From NCBI RefSeq assembly GCF_937926365.1, contig NZ_CALAOH010000032.1, positions 1 to 14,517 on the forward strand: 14,517 nt of DNA, given 5' to 3'. Below the pieces are notes generated by a model. The model did not search any database. It was given only the letters and a program-made list of their open reading frames with translations, and was not told the origin of the DNA. The position numbers and the translations under genes were made by a program. Source of the stretch: an uncultured Azohydromonas sp. GTDB taxonomy: Bacteria > Pseudomonadota > Gammaproteobacteria > Burkholderiales > Burkholderiaceae_C. Positions 1-6,722 of this stretch are shown one piece after another; the first letter of the stretch is position 1, and every line of letters starts with the position of its first letter.

Positions 1-855
1 CACGCGCCGCGCCGCCAGCGCGGGCAGGCGGCGCGCGCGGGCCAGGTCCAGCTCGCCGCCCGCGGCGGCGATGGCGTCGGCCGCATGCTCGTTGGCCTTG
101 ATCGGGCAGCCCAGCCGGTCGAACAGCACCACGCCGTCCTGCCCGGCGCGGGCCAGGTGGCCCACCGCGTGGTCCAGCAGCCGGTAGCGGCGCTCCATCT
201 CGCTGGCGGCCAGGCGGTTCTCGATGCGGCTGGCCGCCGTCACCACCAGCGCCAGCGTCTGGCGGTTGTAGGTCTGCGACAGGCCCGAGACGTCCAGCAC
301 GCCCACGATTTCGCCGTCCAGCGGGTGGCGCAGCACCGTGGCCGAGCAGGTCCAGCGCTTGATGCCCTCGCAGAAATGCTCGGCGCTGTGGATCTGCACC
401 GGCTGCCCCACCGCCAGCGCGGTGCCGATGGCGTTGGTGCCGGCCAGGTCCTCGCTCCAGCTCACGCCGGGCATGAGGCGGATGGTTTCGGCCGAACCGA
501 TGGCGCGCACGTCGCCCTCGGTGGCCAGGATGGTGCCGCTGGTGTCGGCCAGCGCCATCAGCGTGCCGGTCTCGGAGAGGAAGTCGCGCGCGCAGACCAT
601 CACCGGCGCGCTGGCCTCCAGCATCTCGCGCTGGCGCTCGCGCAGCAGGTACAGGTCCTGGTCCGACACGGGCTGCGGCCCGCTGCGCGCGCGCGGATCG
701 ACCTGCGCCTGCAGGCAGCGCTGCCAGGACGCGTCCACCAGCGAGCGCAGCGTCTCCAGCGGCCGGCCGTCGCCGGCGAGAAACGCCTCCCACGCGGCCG
801 TCACTTCAGGCTCGTTGCCGGGGTTCGAGAACATCTGCTCGGGCTCCGATGTCAT
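1..855 (-). CDS. acxR: Acetone carboxylase regulator AcxR, sigma-54-dependent activator (N-terminal part, cut by window edge)
   Basis: The reverse strand reads open for 285 codons from the ATG at 853-855 to base 1 with no stop, so the gene continues outside the window. The start is preceded by GAGGAGA five bases upstream. The protein begins MTSEPEQMFSNPG and carries a GAF-type sensory domain of the AcoR/AcxR class. Its signature GTNAIGTALAVGQPV lies at about residues 139-153, followed by IHSAEHFCEGIKRWTCSA and a GVLDVSGL strand near 184-191. A PAS-like stretch then starts near residue 224 (LLDHAVGHLARAGQDGVVLF). The AAA+ sigma-54-interacting domain (GAFTGA) and the Fis-type helix-turn-helix expected for the family lie beyond the edge and are not seen. 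AcxR is known in Xanthobacter as the activator of acxABC. The assignment rests on the GAF domain plus the adjacent operon; another AcoR-like activator is possible in principle. Confidence 0.88.
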   Translation of the reverse strand, partial: MTSEPEQMFSNPGNEPEVTAAWEAFLAGDGRPLETLRSLVDASWQRCLQAQVDPRARSGPQPVSDQDLYLLRERQREMLEASAPVMVCARDFLSETGTLMALADTSGTILATEGDVRAIGSAETIRLMPGVSWSEDLAGTNAIGTALAVGQPVQIHSAEHFCEGIKRWTCSATVLRHPLDGEIVGVLDVSGLSQTYNRQTLALVVTAASRIENRLAASEMERRYRLLDHAVGHLARAGQDGVVLFDRLGCPIKANEHAADAIAAAGGELDLARARRLPALAARRV

Positions 856-901
856 CGTTGTCTCCTCGCGGCCGTGTACCCGGCCTGCGACCCGCAAAGT
901 A

Positions 902-940
902 GCACGCCCTCCCACGCTCTTCAGCCGTGGGAGGGCGTGC
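902..940 (-). terminator. Hairpin between acxC and acxR
   Basis: A perfect 15-bp inverted repeat pairs 902-916 with 926-940 around a nine-base loop (917-925). It begins 22 bases after the acxC stop. On the minus strand the stem is followed by a short T-rich stretch (TACTTT), which is a weak U-tract. The stem is strong enough to end the acxABC message or to limit read-through into acxR. It could also protect the 3' end of the abundant acx mRNA. Confidence 0.7.
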
Positions 941-962
941 GGCGGCCCGTGCCGCCGGGGGG

Positions 963-1469
963 TCAATCGACGCGTTCAGGCAGCGGCAGCTTCACCCACT
1001 CCTTGTAGAAGGCGTCGATGTCGGGCTCGAAGTCGTGGATCACCGGGTACCACGGCGTGGGCGCCTCCACGTCGTGCAGCGCGGCGCACTGCGGGCAGAT
1101 GTACTCGCGGTACACCTGCCAGCGCGTGTCGGGCGCCATGAGCGTCGGATAGACCTCGGCCATGGCCTCCTCGTTGTCGCGCACGTAGACGTTGGCGTGC
1201 AGCTTCCAGTTCTCGCGCCAGTCGCAGAACACGTGGCCGCAGTCGCACTGCGTGACCCACTTGCTGGTCTTGGCCTGCTGCACGATGTACAGGTGCGGCC
1301 CCAGCGGCAGCACGATGCGGTCGCTCCAGCCCAGCTTCTCCTGCAGCGCCGCCAGGTAGAGCTGGAAGCGCTCGCCGTCCTTGGGCATGGACAGCATGCG
1401 CAGCGTGGTGTCCCAGTCGAGCTTGCCGTCGACGAGGTTCTTGATCTGTTCACGGGTGTAGGCGGACAT
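963..1469 (-). CDS. acxC: Acetone carboxylase gamma subunit
   Basis: This 168-residue protein matches the usual size of the small, roughly 20-kDa subunit of the alpha2-beta2-gamma2 acetone carboxylase, a cytoplasmic enzyme that makes acetoacetate from acetone and bicarbonate at the expense of ATP. It contains a Cys cluster, CDCGHVFC at residues 75-82, and a second CPQC at 125-128. This spacing looks like a zinc-binding knuckle. The motif DWRENWKLHANVYVRD (83-98) is typical of the family. The ATG at 1467-1469 is preceded by GAGGAGA and lies 24 bases after acxB, so it is the last gene of the acxABC operon. A strong hairpin follows its stop. I see nothing broken in it. Confidence 0.94.
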   Translation of the reverse strand: MSAYTREQIKNLVDGKLDWDTTLRMLSMPKDGERFQLYLAALQEKLGWSDRIVLPLGPHLYIVQQAKTSKWVTQCDCGHVFCDWRENWKLHANVYVRDNEEAMAEVYPTLMAPDTRWQVYREYICPQCAALHDVEAPTPWYPVIHDFEPDIDAFYKEWVKLPLPERVD

Positions 1470-1493
1470 CGCGGTTCTCCTCGTTGCAGCGGT

Positions 1494-3818
1494 TCATTCC
1501 TCGACCAGCACGACGGTGCGCACGTCGGGCATCTTCGAGAGGTCCATGCGGTACTTCGCGCCGTAGCTGGGCACGCCCAGCTCGGCCTCGGTCAGCGTCC
1601 AGTCGTCGGGCAGGCTCCAGAAGGTGCGGAACTGCTGCTCGAACTTGGGCGAGAGCCCGAAGCTGGTGGCGAACATGTGCTGCACCTGCGGCGAGGCGCT
1701 CTTGGTCAGGATGCGCTCGCGCTCCTCCTTCATCCACTCGCGCGTGGGCACCGAGCGCTCCAGGCGCTGGCGCCGGATCTCCAGCCGCTGCAGCGCCGTC
1801 TGCTGCGCATCGACCTTCCACACGCCGTTACCGTCCTTGGTCGCCACCGCGCCGTAGACCTTGCGCGCGTACTCGGGCAGCAGCAGCGCGTTGTTGAGGT
1901 CGCGCTCGATGGCCTCCACCTCGCGGTCCAGCGGGTCGCCGAAGCCCGGGCCGCCGCGCAGGTAGTTCAGGTACAGGTCGTAGTTGTCGTAGCAGTCCTC
2001 GGTGGTCATGCACTGCTGGTCGCGCTTGACCACGGCGCCGGCGTTGAGGTGGTTCTCGTAGTCGGGCAGGTCCGGGTTGGTGTCGCCGCCCAGCGGCAGG
2101 CTGTCGCCCAGCGCGATGCGCTCCTTCAGGCCCGTGTTGTGGGCCTCGAAGCGGTAGCCGGTGGCCGCGGGGTAGCCGCCCATCAGGCCCCAGTCGCTGT
2201 TCATGTAGCCGTTGCCCATGAAGAACATGGTCCAGTCCTGCGCCTTCCAGACCATGCGCAGCGTCTCGAAGCCGCAGCCGCCGCGGTACTTGCCGTAGCC
2301 GCCGGAGTTGGCCTTGACGTTGCGGCCCAGGTAGAGCAGCGGCTCGGCCATCTCCCAGATCTCGATGTCGCCCATGTCGCCTTCGGGGTTCCAGATCGCC
2401 GCGGCGTGGTTCAGCCCGTCCTTGATGGCGCAGGCGCCGGTGCCGCACGAGGAAGCCTCGAAGCTGTTGACGGCGTGGATGTCGCCGTCCTGGTTGATGC
2501 CCCCGCCCTGCAGCCAGTTGGAGGTGTTGGCGTTGCCGGCGTTGACCTCTTCCAGGTAGCCGCGGCTGAAGTAGGCCTGCGACAGCCCGCGCCACATCGC
2601 GCTCCAGCCCGAGACCAGGAAGTGCCAGGCGTAGGCGTGGCCGGTGCGGCGGTCGTCGGGGTTCATCCACGCGCCCTTGGGCAGGCGGAACTCGGTGCCG
2701 TAGTAGGCGCCGTCGTTGATGCGCTGCGTGGGCACCAGGGTCTGCGTCATCATCACCCAGATGCCGCTGGTGAAGGCGACCTGGTGCGCGTTGTACGAGT
2801 GCCAGCCCCAGCGGCTCGCGCCCTCGAAGTCCAGCCGCCAGCTGCCATCGGCGCGGATCTCCATCTCCACGGGCGAGTGCATGATGGAGTCGAGCTTGGC
2901 GAAGGCGTTGGAGGTCTGCACGTCCTCGTGCGCGTAGGGCACGTCCACGAAGGCGACCTTGCGGTACTTGCCCGGCAGCGTCATGGCCTTGATGCGCGTC
3001 TGCAGGCCGCGGCGGCCCTCCTCGATCACCTCGTAGGAGAACTTCTCGTAGGCCTCCAGCCCCTCCTCGGCCACGACCTCCTCGATCAGGTCGCGGATCA
3101 TGTGGCAGCCGGCGATGCGGGTGCGCTCGTCGAGGATCCAGTACTTGGGCGTGCGCACCGAGCGTTGGCTCTCGTGCAGCCAGTCGCGCAGCGGCGTGTC
3201 GTTCACGCCGGTCTTGCGGCAGGTGATCATGTAACCATCGCCGAAGCGCTGCGTCTGGCCGGTGGACATCGAGCCCGGCGTCACCGCGCCGGTGTCGATG
3301 ACGTGCGTGACACCGCCGACCCAGCCGATGAGCTTGCCCTGCACGAAGATCGGCACGATGGTGGCGATGTCGCAGGGGTGCACGTTGCCGATGGCGCAGT
3401 CGTTGTTGGTGAACATGTCGCCGGGCTGGATGCCCGGGTTGTGCTCCCAGCCGTTCTCGATCATGTACTTGATCGCCGCGCCCATCGTGCCCACGTGGAT
3501 GATGATCCCGGTGGAGGTCAGCACGCAGTCGCCCGCGGCGTTGTAGAGCGTGAAGCACAGTTCGCCTTCCTGCTCCACGATCGGGCTGGCGGCGATCTTC
3601 TTGGCCGTCTCGCGCGCATGCACCAGGCCGCCGCGCAGCTTGGAGAACAGCTTCTCGTAGCGGATCGGGTCCTTCTCGCGCAGTTCCAGCCGCTGCAGGC
3701 CGTTGTAATGCCCGGTCTGGGCGGTGCGCTCCAGGATGCCGTCACGAAACTCCTTGAGCGTCTGTCCGTTCTTGAGCAGGTCCGCGAAACCCACTTCCTT
3801 GGCCGTCATCATGTTCAT
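1494..3818 (-). CDS. acxB: Acetone carboxylase alpha subunit (hydantoinase B/oxoprolinase family)
   Basis: This 774-residue protein has the full length expected for the alpha subunit, the HyuB-like subunit that holds the manganese site where acetone is carboxylated. The stretch FTNNDCAIGNVHPCD (136-150) followed by THVIDTG (171-177) supplies H147, D150 and H172. Their spacing matches, as I recall it, the Mn ligand set (His, Asp, His) of the Xanthobacter enzyme. Other conserved stretches include SSCGTGACAIKDGLNHAAA and GGGINQDGDIHAVNSFE in the middle, and LRGGPGFGDPLDREVEAI towards the C-terminus. The chosen ATG (3816-3818) has AAGGAGA seven bases upstream. An ATG five bases earlier is out of frame and stops after two codons. 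The gene lies 19 bases after acxA and 24 before acxC. Some databases exchange the acxA and acxB names. Confidence 0.95.
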   Translation of the reverse strand: MNMMTAKEVGFADLLKNGQTLKEFRDGILERTAQTGHYNGLQRLELREKDPIRYEKLFSKLRGGLVHARETAKKIAASPIVEQEGELCFTLYNAAGDCVLTSTGIIIHVGTMGAAIKYMIENGWEHNPGIQPGDMFTNNDCAIGNVHPCDIATIVPIFVQGKLIGWVGGVTHVIDTGAVTPGSMSTGQTQRFGDGYMITCRKTGVNDTPLRDWLHESQRSVRTPKYWILDERTRIAGCHMIRDLIEEVVAEEGLEAYEKFSYEVIEEGRRGLQTRIKAMTLPGKYRKVAFVDVPYAHEDVQTSNAFAKLDSIMHSPVEMEIRADGSWRLDFEGASRWGWHSYNAHQVAFTSGIWVMMTQTLVPTQRINDGAYYGTEFRLPKGAWMNPDDRRTGHAYAWHFLVSGWSAMWRGLSQAYFSRGYLEEVNAGNANTSNWLQGGGINQDGDIHAVNSFEASSCGTGACAIKDGLNHAAAIWNPEGDMGDIEIWEMAEPLLYLGRNVKANSGGYGKYRGGCGFETLRMVWKAQDWTMFFMGNGYMNSDWGLMGGYPAATGYRFEAHNTGLKERIALGDSLPLGGDTNPDLPDYENHLNAGAVVKRDQQCMTTEDCYDNYDLYLNYLRGGPGFGDPLDREVEAIERDLNNALLLPEYARKVYGAVATKDGNGVWKVDAQQTALQRLEIRRQRLERSVPTREWMKEERERILTKSASPQVQHMFATSFGLSPKFEQQFRTFWSLPDDWTLTEAELGVPSYGAKYRMDLSKMPDVRTVVLVEE

Positions 3819-3837
3819 GGCATGTCTCCTTCGTTGA

Positions 3838-5982
3838 TTACTTGACTTCCTTGAGGTGGAAGAGGCGGTGCTTGTCGAGCGTGGTGCTGAAGCCCTTGGG
3901 CACGACGAAGGTGGTGGCGTCGGATTCGATGATGGCCGGCCCGGTGATGGTGTTGCCGGGCTTGAGCGCCTCCATCTTCCAGACCACCGCCTCGTGCCAG
4001 GTCTTGTGGCGGTAAAGCGGCCGCGTGCCCAGGTGCGCCTCCTTGGGCGGCTTCGCGCCGCCCTCGGGGTCCTCCGGCAGCACGGGCTTCTGCGTGGCGA
4101 CCATGCCGCGCATGATTGCGCCCGTGACCGAGAAACCCAGCTCCGGCGAGCGCGCGGCGCTGGCGTACACGCGGCCGTAGGTGGTTTCGAAGGCTTCGAC
4201 GATCTGGTCCCAGTCCTGCGCGGTGGCGGCGCTGCTGATGGGCGAGTCGATCTCCAGGTCGTTGAGCTGGCCCATGTACTGCATGCGGTAGCCCGGGCGC
4301 AGGATCACGTCCTTGGCCTCGAAGCCGTTGATGCGGAACTCCTCGATCACCTTGGCCGCCAGCTCGGACCACGCGGTCTGGATGGTGGCGGCGGCGCTGG
4401 CCTTCTCCGCGTCCGAGGCGTGCTGCGGCAGCGCCAGGTCCACGCTGCGGTCGTAGCGGTACTCGAAATCGGCGCAGGCGCAACCAAAGGCCGAGAAACC
4501 CGCGGCCCAGGCCGGCACGATCACGTCCTTGAAGCCCAGGCCCTCGGTGTAGCCGTAGGTGTGCACCGGGCCCGCGCCACCGTAGGAGAAGCAGACGAAC
4601 TCGGTGGGGTTGTAGCCCTTGGCGCTGACGTTGGAGCGCAGGTACTCGCGCAGCTGCAGGTCCAGCAGCTCGATCACGCCCGCGGCGGCATCCTCCACCG
4701 ACAGGCCCAGCGGGTCGGCGATCTGCGCCTTGATGTGCTCCCGCGCGCGCTGCACGTCGAGCTTGATGGCGCCGCCCAGGAAGTTCTCGGGGTTGAGGTA
4801 GCCCAGCACCACGTGGCAGTCGGAGACGGTGACCGTGTCCAGCCCGCTCTCGGCCCAGCAGGTGCCCACGCGGTAGCCGGCGCTGTCGGGGCCGAGCTTG
4901 ATGGCGCCGCTGTACGGGTCCAGCCGCACGAAGCTGCCCGCGCCCGCGCCCACGGAGTCCATGGTCACCAGCGGCAGCGAGAGCACCAGGCGCGCCATGT
5001 CGGGATCGGCGGCGATGGCGAAGTTGCCCTTGGTGATCAGCGCCATGTCGAAGGAGGTGCCCCCGATGTCCGAGCAGGCGATGTTCTCGTAGCCCAGCGC
5101 CTCGCCCAGCAGCTTGGAGCCGATCACGCCGCCGATGGGCCCGGAGACGATGGTGCGCGCCAGCTCCTTGGCCTTCCAGCTGATGGTGCCGCCGTGCGTG
5201 GCCATCACGCGCAGGTCGAACTTCGCGCCGTGCTCGCGGAAGCGGTCGCTGACCTTCCTGAGCGTCTGGCGCGAGGGCTCCGCGGCGTAGGCCTCCAGCA
5301 CCGTGGTGTTCATGCGGTGGCTTTCCTTGCGCTGCGGGTAGTAGTCCACCGAGGCGAACACCGGGACGTCGCGGCCCAGCCGTTTCAGTTCCTCGCGGCA
5401 CACGTCGCGGGCGCGCTGCTCGCTCGTGCCGTTCTTGTGCGACTGCAGCAGGCAGATGACGATGGCCTTGGCGCCCTGCGCGACCAGCTCGCGCGTGGCC
5501 TGGCGCACCTCGTCCTCGCGCAGCGGGATGACGATCTGGCCCTGCACGTCGGTGCGCTCGGTCACGCCGCGCGTGCGCGACAGCGGCACCAGCGGCTCGT
5601 CGTAGCGGTGGGTGTTGAGGTGGATGCGCTCCTCCAGCGCGTAGCCGAGGTAGCTCTGCACCGCGCGGCCCATGGAGTGCACGTGCTCGAAGCCGCGGTT
5701 GACGATCAGGCCCACCTCCAGGCCCTTGCGCTGCACCACCCGGTTGAGCATGGCGGTGCCCGAGTACACGCAGGTCAGCAGCTCGGGATAGACCTCGTCC
5801 ACGTCGCGCTGCCAGTGGGCCAGCGCGTCGCGCGAGGAGTTGAGGATGGCGAGCGACTCGTCGGCCGGGTTGCTCTGGGCCTTACCGACCACGAAGCGGC
5901 CATCGGCCCTGACGAAGAAGGTGTCGGTCATCGTGCCGCCGGCATCGATGCCCATCACCTGGACCTGGGACAACGTTTGCAT
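3838..5982 (-). CDS. acxA: Acetone carboxylase beta subunit (hydantoinase A/oxoprolinase family)
   Basis: This 714-residue protein is the HyuA-like subunit, which binds ATP and phosphorylates acetone and bicarbonate for use by the alpha subunit. Nucleotide-binding elements of the ASKHA fold are visible: GIDAGGTMTDTF at residues 11-22, SGPIGGVIG at 280-288, SDIGGTSFD at 304-312 and MDSVGAGAGS at 341-350. FSYGGAGPVHTYGY follows further on. The open frame extends about 107 codons further upstream. The ATG at 5980-5982 is preferred because it is preceded by AGGAGA and begins the family's usual N-terminus; the upstream part reads as Arg/Pro-rich non-protein sequence overlapping the promoter region. 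It is the first gene of the acxABC operon and lies downstream of a good -24/-12 promoter, an IHF site and a palindromic enhancer-like site. Confidence 0.95.
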   Translation of the reverse strand: MQTLSQVQVMGIDAGGTMTDTFFVRADGRFVVGKAQSNPADESLAILNSSRDALAHWQRDVDEVYPELLTCVYSGTAMLNRVVQRKGLEVGLIVNRGFEHVHSMGRAVQSYLGYALEERIHLNTHRYDEPLVPLSRTRGVTERTDVQGQIVIPLREDEVRQATRELVAQGAKAIVICLLQSHKNGTSEQRARDVCREELKRLGRDVPVFASVDYYPQRKESHRMNTTVLEAYAAEPSRQTLRKVSDRFREHGAKFDLRVMATHGGTISWKAKELARTIVSGPIGGVIGSKLLGEALGYENIACSDIGGTSFDMALITKGNFAIAADPDMARLVLSLPLVTMDSVGAGAGSFVRLDPYSGAIKLGPDSAGYRVGTCWAESGLDTVTVSDCHVVLGYLNPENFLGGAIKLDVQRAREHIKAQIADPLGLSVEDAAAGVIELLDLQLREYLRSNVSAKGYNPTEFVCFSYGGAGPVHTYGYTEGLGFKDVIVPAWAAGFSAFGCACADFEYRYDRSVDLALPQHASDAEKASAAATIQTAWSELAAKVIEEFRINGFEAKDVILRPGYRMQYMGQLNDLEIDSPISSAATAQDWDQIVEAFETTYGRVYASAARSPELGFSVTGAIMRGMVATQKPVLPEDPEGGAKPPKEAHLGTRPLYRHKTWHEAVVWKMEALKPGNTITGPAIIESDATTFVVPKGFSTTLDKHRLFHLKEVK

Positions 5983-6066
5983 CACTGGGTCTCCTGAGTT
6001 GGCTTGATGAGGACGGCAGCCCCGCCGCCGTCCGCTCGAACGCTTGCCGCGCTCGGAGCTTCCAGT

Positions 6067-6082
6067 CGCGAAGGCCGTGCCA
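6067..6082 (-). promoter_or_regulatory. Sigma-54 (-24/-12) promoter for acxABC
   Basis: Read on the minus strand the sequence is TGGCACGGCCTTCGCG. The -24 element is perfect (TGGCACG). The -12 element is TCGC instead of TTGC but keeps the invariant GC, exactly ten bases after the invariant GG. The predicted start of transcription is near 6055, giving a leader of about 70 bases before acxA. The match fits the regulator, since AcxR-type activators work only with RNA polymerase carrying sigma-54. Confidence 0.72.
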
Positions 6083-6111
6083 CGCCGGGTCCGCCGCGCC
6101 CGGGAGCAACG

Positions 6112-6124
6112 CAAGTGCTTGATT
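6112..6124 (-). promoter_or_regulatory. IHF binding site upstream of the acx promoter
   Basis: On the minus strand AATCAAGCACTTG is a perfect match to the IHF consensus WATCAANNNNTTR. It sits in the only AT-rich patch of this region (about 6116-6140), between the -24 element at 6082 and the palindrome at 6196. This is the usual position for an IHF bend that brings a bound enhancer protein to a sigma-54 promoter. Confidence 0.6.
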
Positions 6125-6195
6125 TGATTGAGGTTAATCCGGGTTTGCACGGAGGCCGGACGCCTCGCAAGCGCTCCAGCGGACTGCGGGTCGAC

Positions 6196-6212
6196 CGTCC
6201 GGAATCCGGACG
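6196..6212. promoter_or_regulatory. Palindromic enhancer site, probable AcxR binding site (copy 1)
   Basis: CGTCCGGAATCCGGACG is a perfect inverted repeat with 8-base arms around one central base. Its inner edge lies about 114 bases upstream of the -24 element facing acxA and about 43 bases upstream of the -24 element facing the 83-residue gene. That position, and an exact second copy at 6590-6606, make it a good candidate upstream activating sequence for AcxR. The identity of the bound protein is inferred. Confidence 0.55.
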
Positions 6213-6254
6213 CTCGAATGGAAAACGGACGCCACGGCGCCGGCCTGCATCGGA

Positions 6255-6270
6255 TGGCACGGACGCTGCG
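6255..6270 (+). promoter_or_regulatory. Sigma-54 (-24/-12) promoter facing the 83-residue gene
   Basis: TGGCACGGACGCTGCG has a perfect -24 element. The -12 element CTGC has the invariant GC exactly ten bases after the GG. Transcription would begin near 6281, about 40 bases before the ATG at 6321. Together with the promoter at 6067-6082 this makes a divergent sigma-54 control region sharing one palindromic site. Confidence 0.6.
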
Positions 6271-6320
6271 TGGAAGGGCCTGGGGTCCCGCGGGCCCGCC
6301 CACGATTTCAGGAGACGAAC

Positions 6321-6572
6321 ATGGACACGGAGACGACGAGCGCCGCGCAGTACGAGCTGCGCTTCAAGTCGCTGGCCGACGAGGGCACCGCCTGGAGCTT
6401 TCCCTGCGACGCGCAGGGCCGGGTGGACATGGATGCGCTGGACGAGCGGCTGCTGCACCGCTACCTGTATGCGCGCGCCACGCGCGGGCGCGAGTTCCTG
6501 ATGCCCGCGGTGCAGTTGCGCGGCGATGCGCCGACGGGCCGCCGGCCGCACCGGACCGCGGCGTCGGAGTGA
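6321..6572 (+). CDS. Small conserved-looking protein, putative member of the acetone regulon
   Basis: This 83-residue protein has AGGAGA five bases before the ATG. It shows no signal peptide, membrane segment or known catalytic motif. The core reads YELRFKSLADEGTAWSFPCD, then QGRVDMDALDERLLHRYLYA, then GREFLMPAVQ. From memory this resembles small uncharacterised proteins common in Burkholderiales, in which the FPCD, G-x-VD-x-DAL, N/RYLYAR and GREF-x-MP elements recur; I cannot name a family. The C-terminus (about 66-83) is an Arg/Pro-rich tail. The gene is divergent from acxABC, has its own -24/-12 promoter, and is bracketed by the two palindrome copies, so regulation by AcxR is likely. An upstream in-frame ATG at 6270 overlaps the promoter and lacks a good ribosome binding site. 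Confidence 0.75.
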   Translation: MDTETTSAAQYELRFKSLADEGTAWSFPCDAQGRVDMDALDERLLHRYLYARATRGREFLMPAVQLRGDAPTGRRPHRTAASE

Positions 6573-6584
6573 AGCGCTGGCGGG

Positions 6585-6611
6585 ACGACCGTCCGGAATC
6601 CGGACGGTCGT
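6585..6611. repeat. Second palindrome copy (direct repeat of the enhancer site)
   Basis: This perfect palindrome has 13-base arms (6585-6597 and 6599-6611) around a single central base. Bases 6586-6606 are identical to 6192-6212, and the similarity continues for about 20 more bases with roughly three quarters of positions the same (to about 6626). It lies 12 bases after the stop of the 83-residue gene. It may be a second AcxR site or an operator for the downstream hydrolase. As a hairpin it has no T-tract on either strand, so an intrinsic terminator is less likely. Confidence 0.65.
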
Positions 6612-6722
6612 ACGGAAACCGCACGCTGGCCGTCCGCGGCTGGCGCCGAACACCGGCCCGCCTGGGATTCATGGCGGTACGGGGCTTGCCGCTGGAGCCG
6701 CGACCATGGCAAGAGGCTGTAG

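Noticed and set aside
85..1008. Plus-strand 307-codon open frame opposite acxR
   Set aside because: It has a low-complexity Ala/Arg/His/Gln composition. The minus strand encodes a clear GAF-domain activator in this stretch.
927..3845. Very long plus-strand open frame (972 codons) opposite acxB and acxC, and a 713-codon one opposite acxA
   Set aside because: These are antisense shadows caused by GC-rich codon bias. They are Val/Ala/Gly/His/Arg/Leu-rich with no motifs, while the minus strand encodes full-length acetone carboxylase subunits.
6105..6120. Second -24/-12-like sequence on the minus strand (AAGCACTTGCGTTGCT)
   Set aside because: The -12 element is good, but the invariant GG at -24 is AG. 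It overlaps the IHF site; the sequence at 6067-6082 keeps both invariant dinucleotides.
5983..6303. Extended acxA start giving 821 residues
   Set aside because: The extra 107 residues are Arg/Pro-rich, cross the promoter, IHF site and palindrome, and no homologous domain is seen. The ATG at 5982 has a good ribosome binding site.
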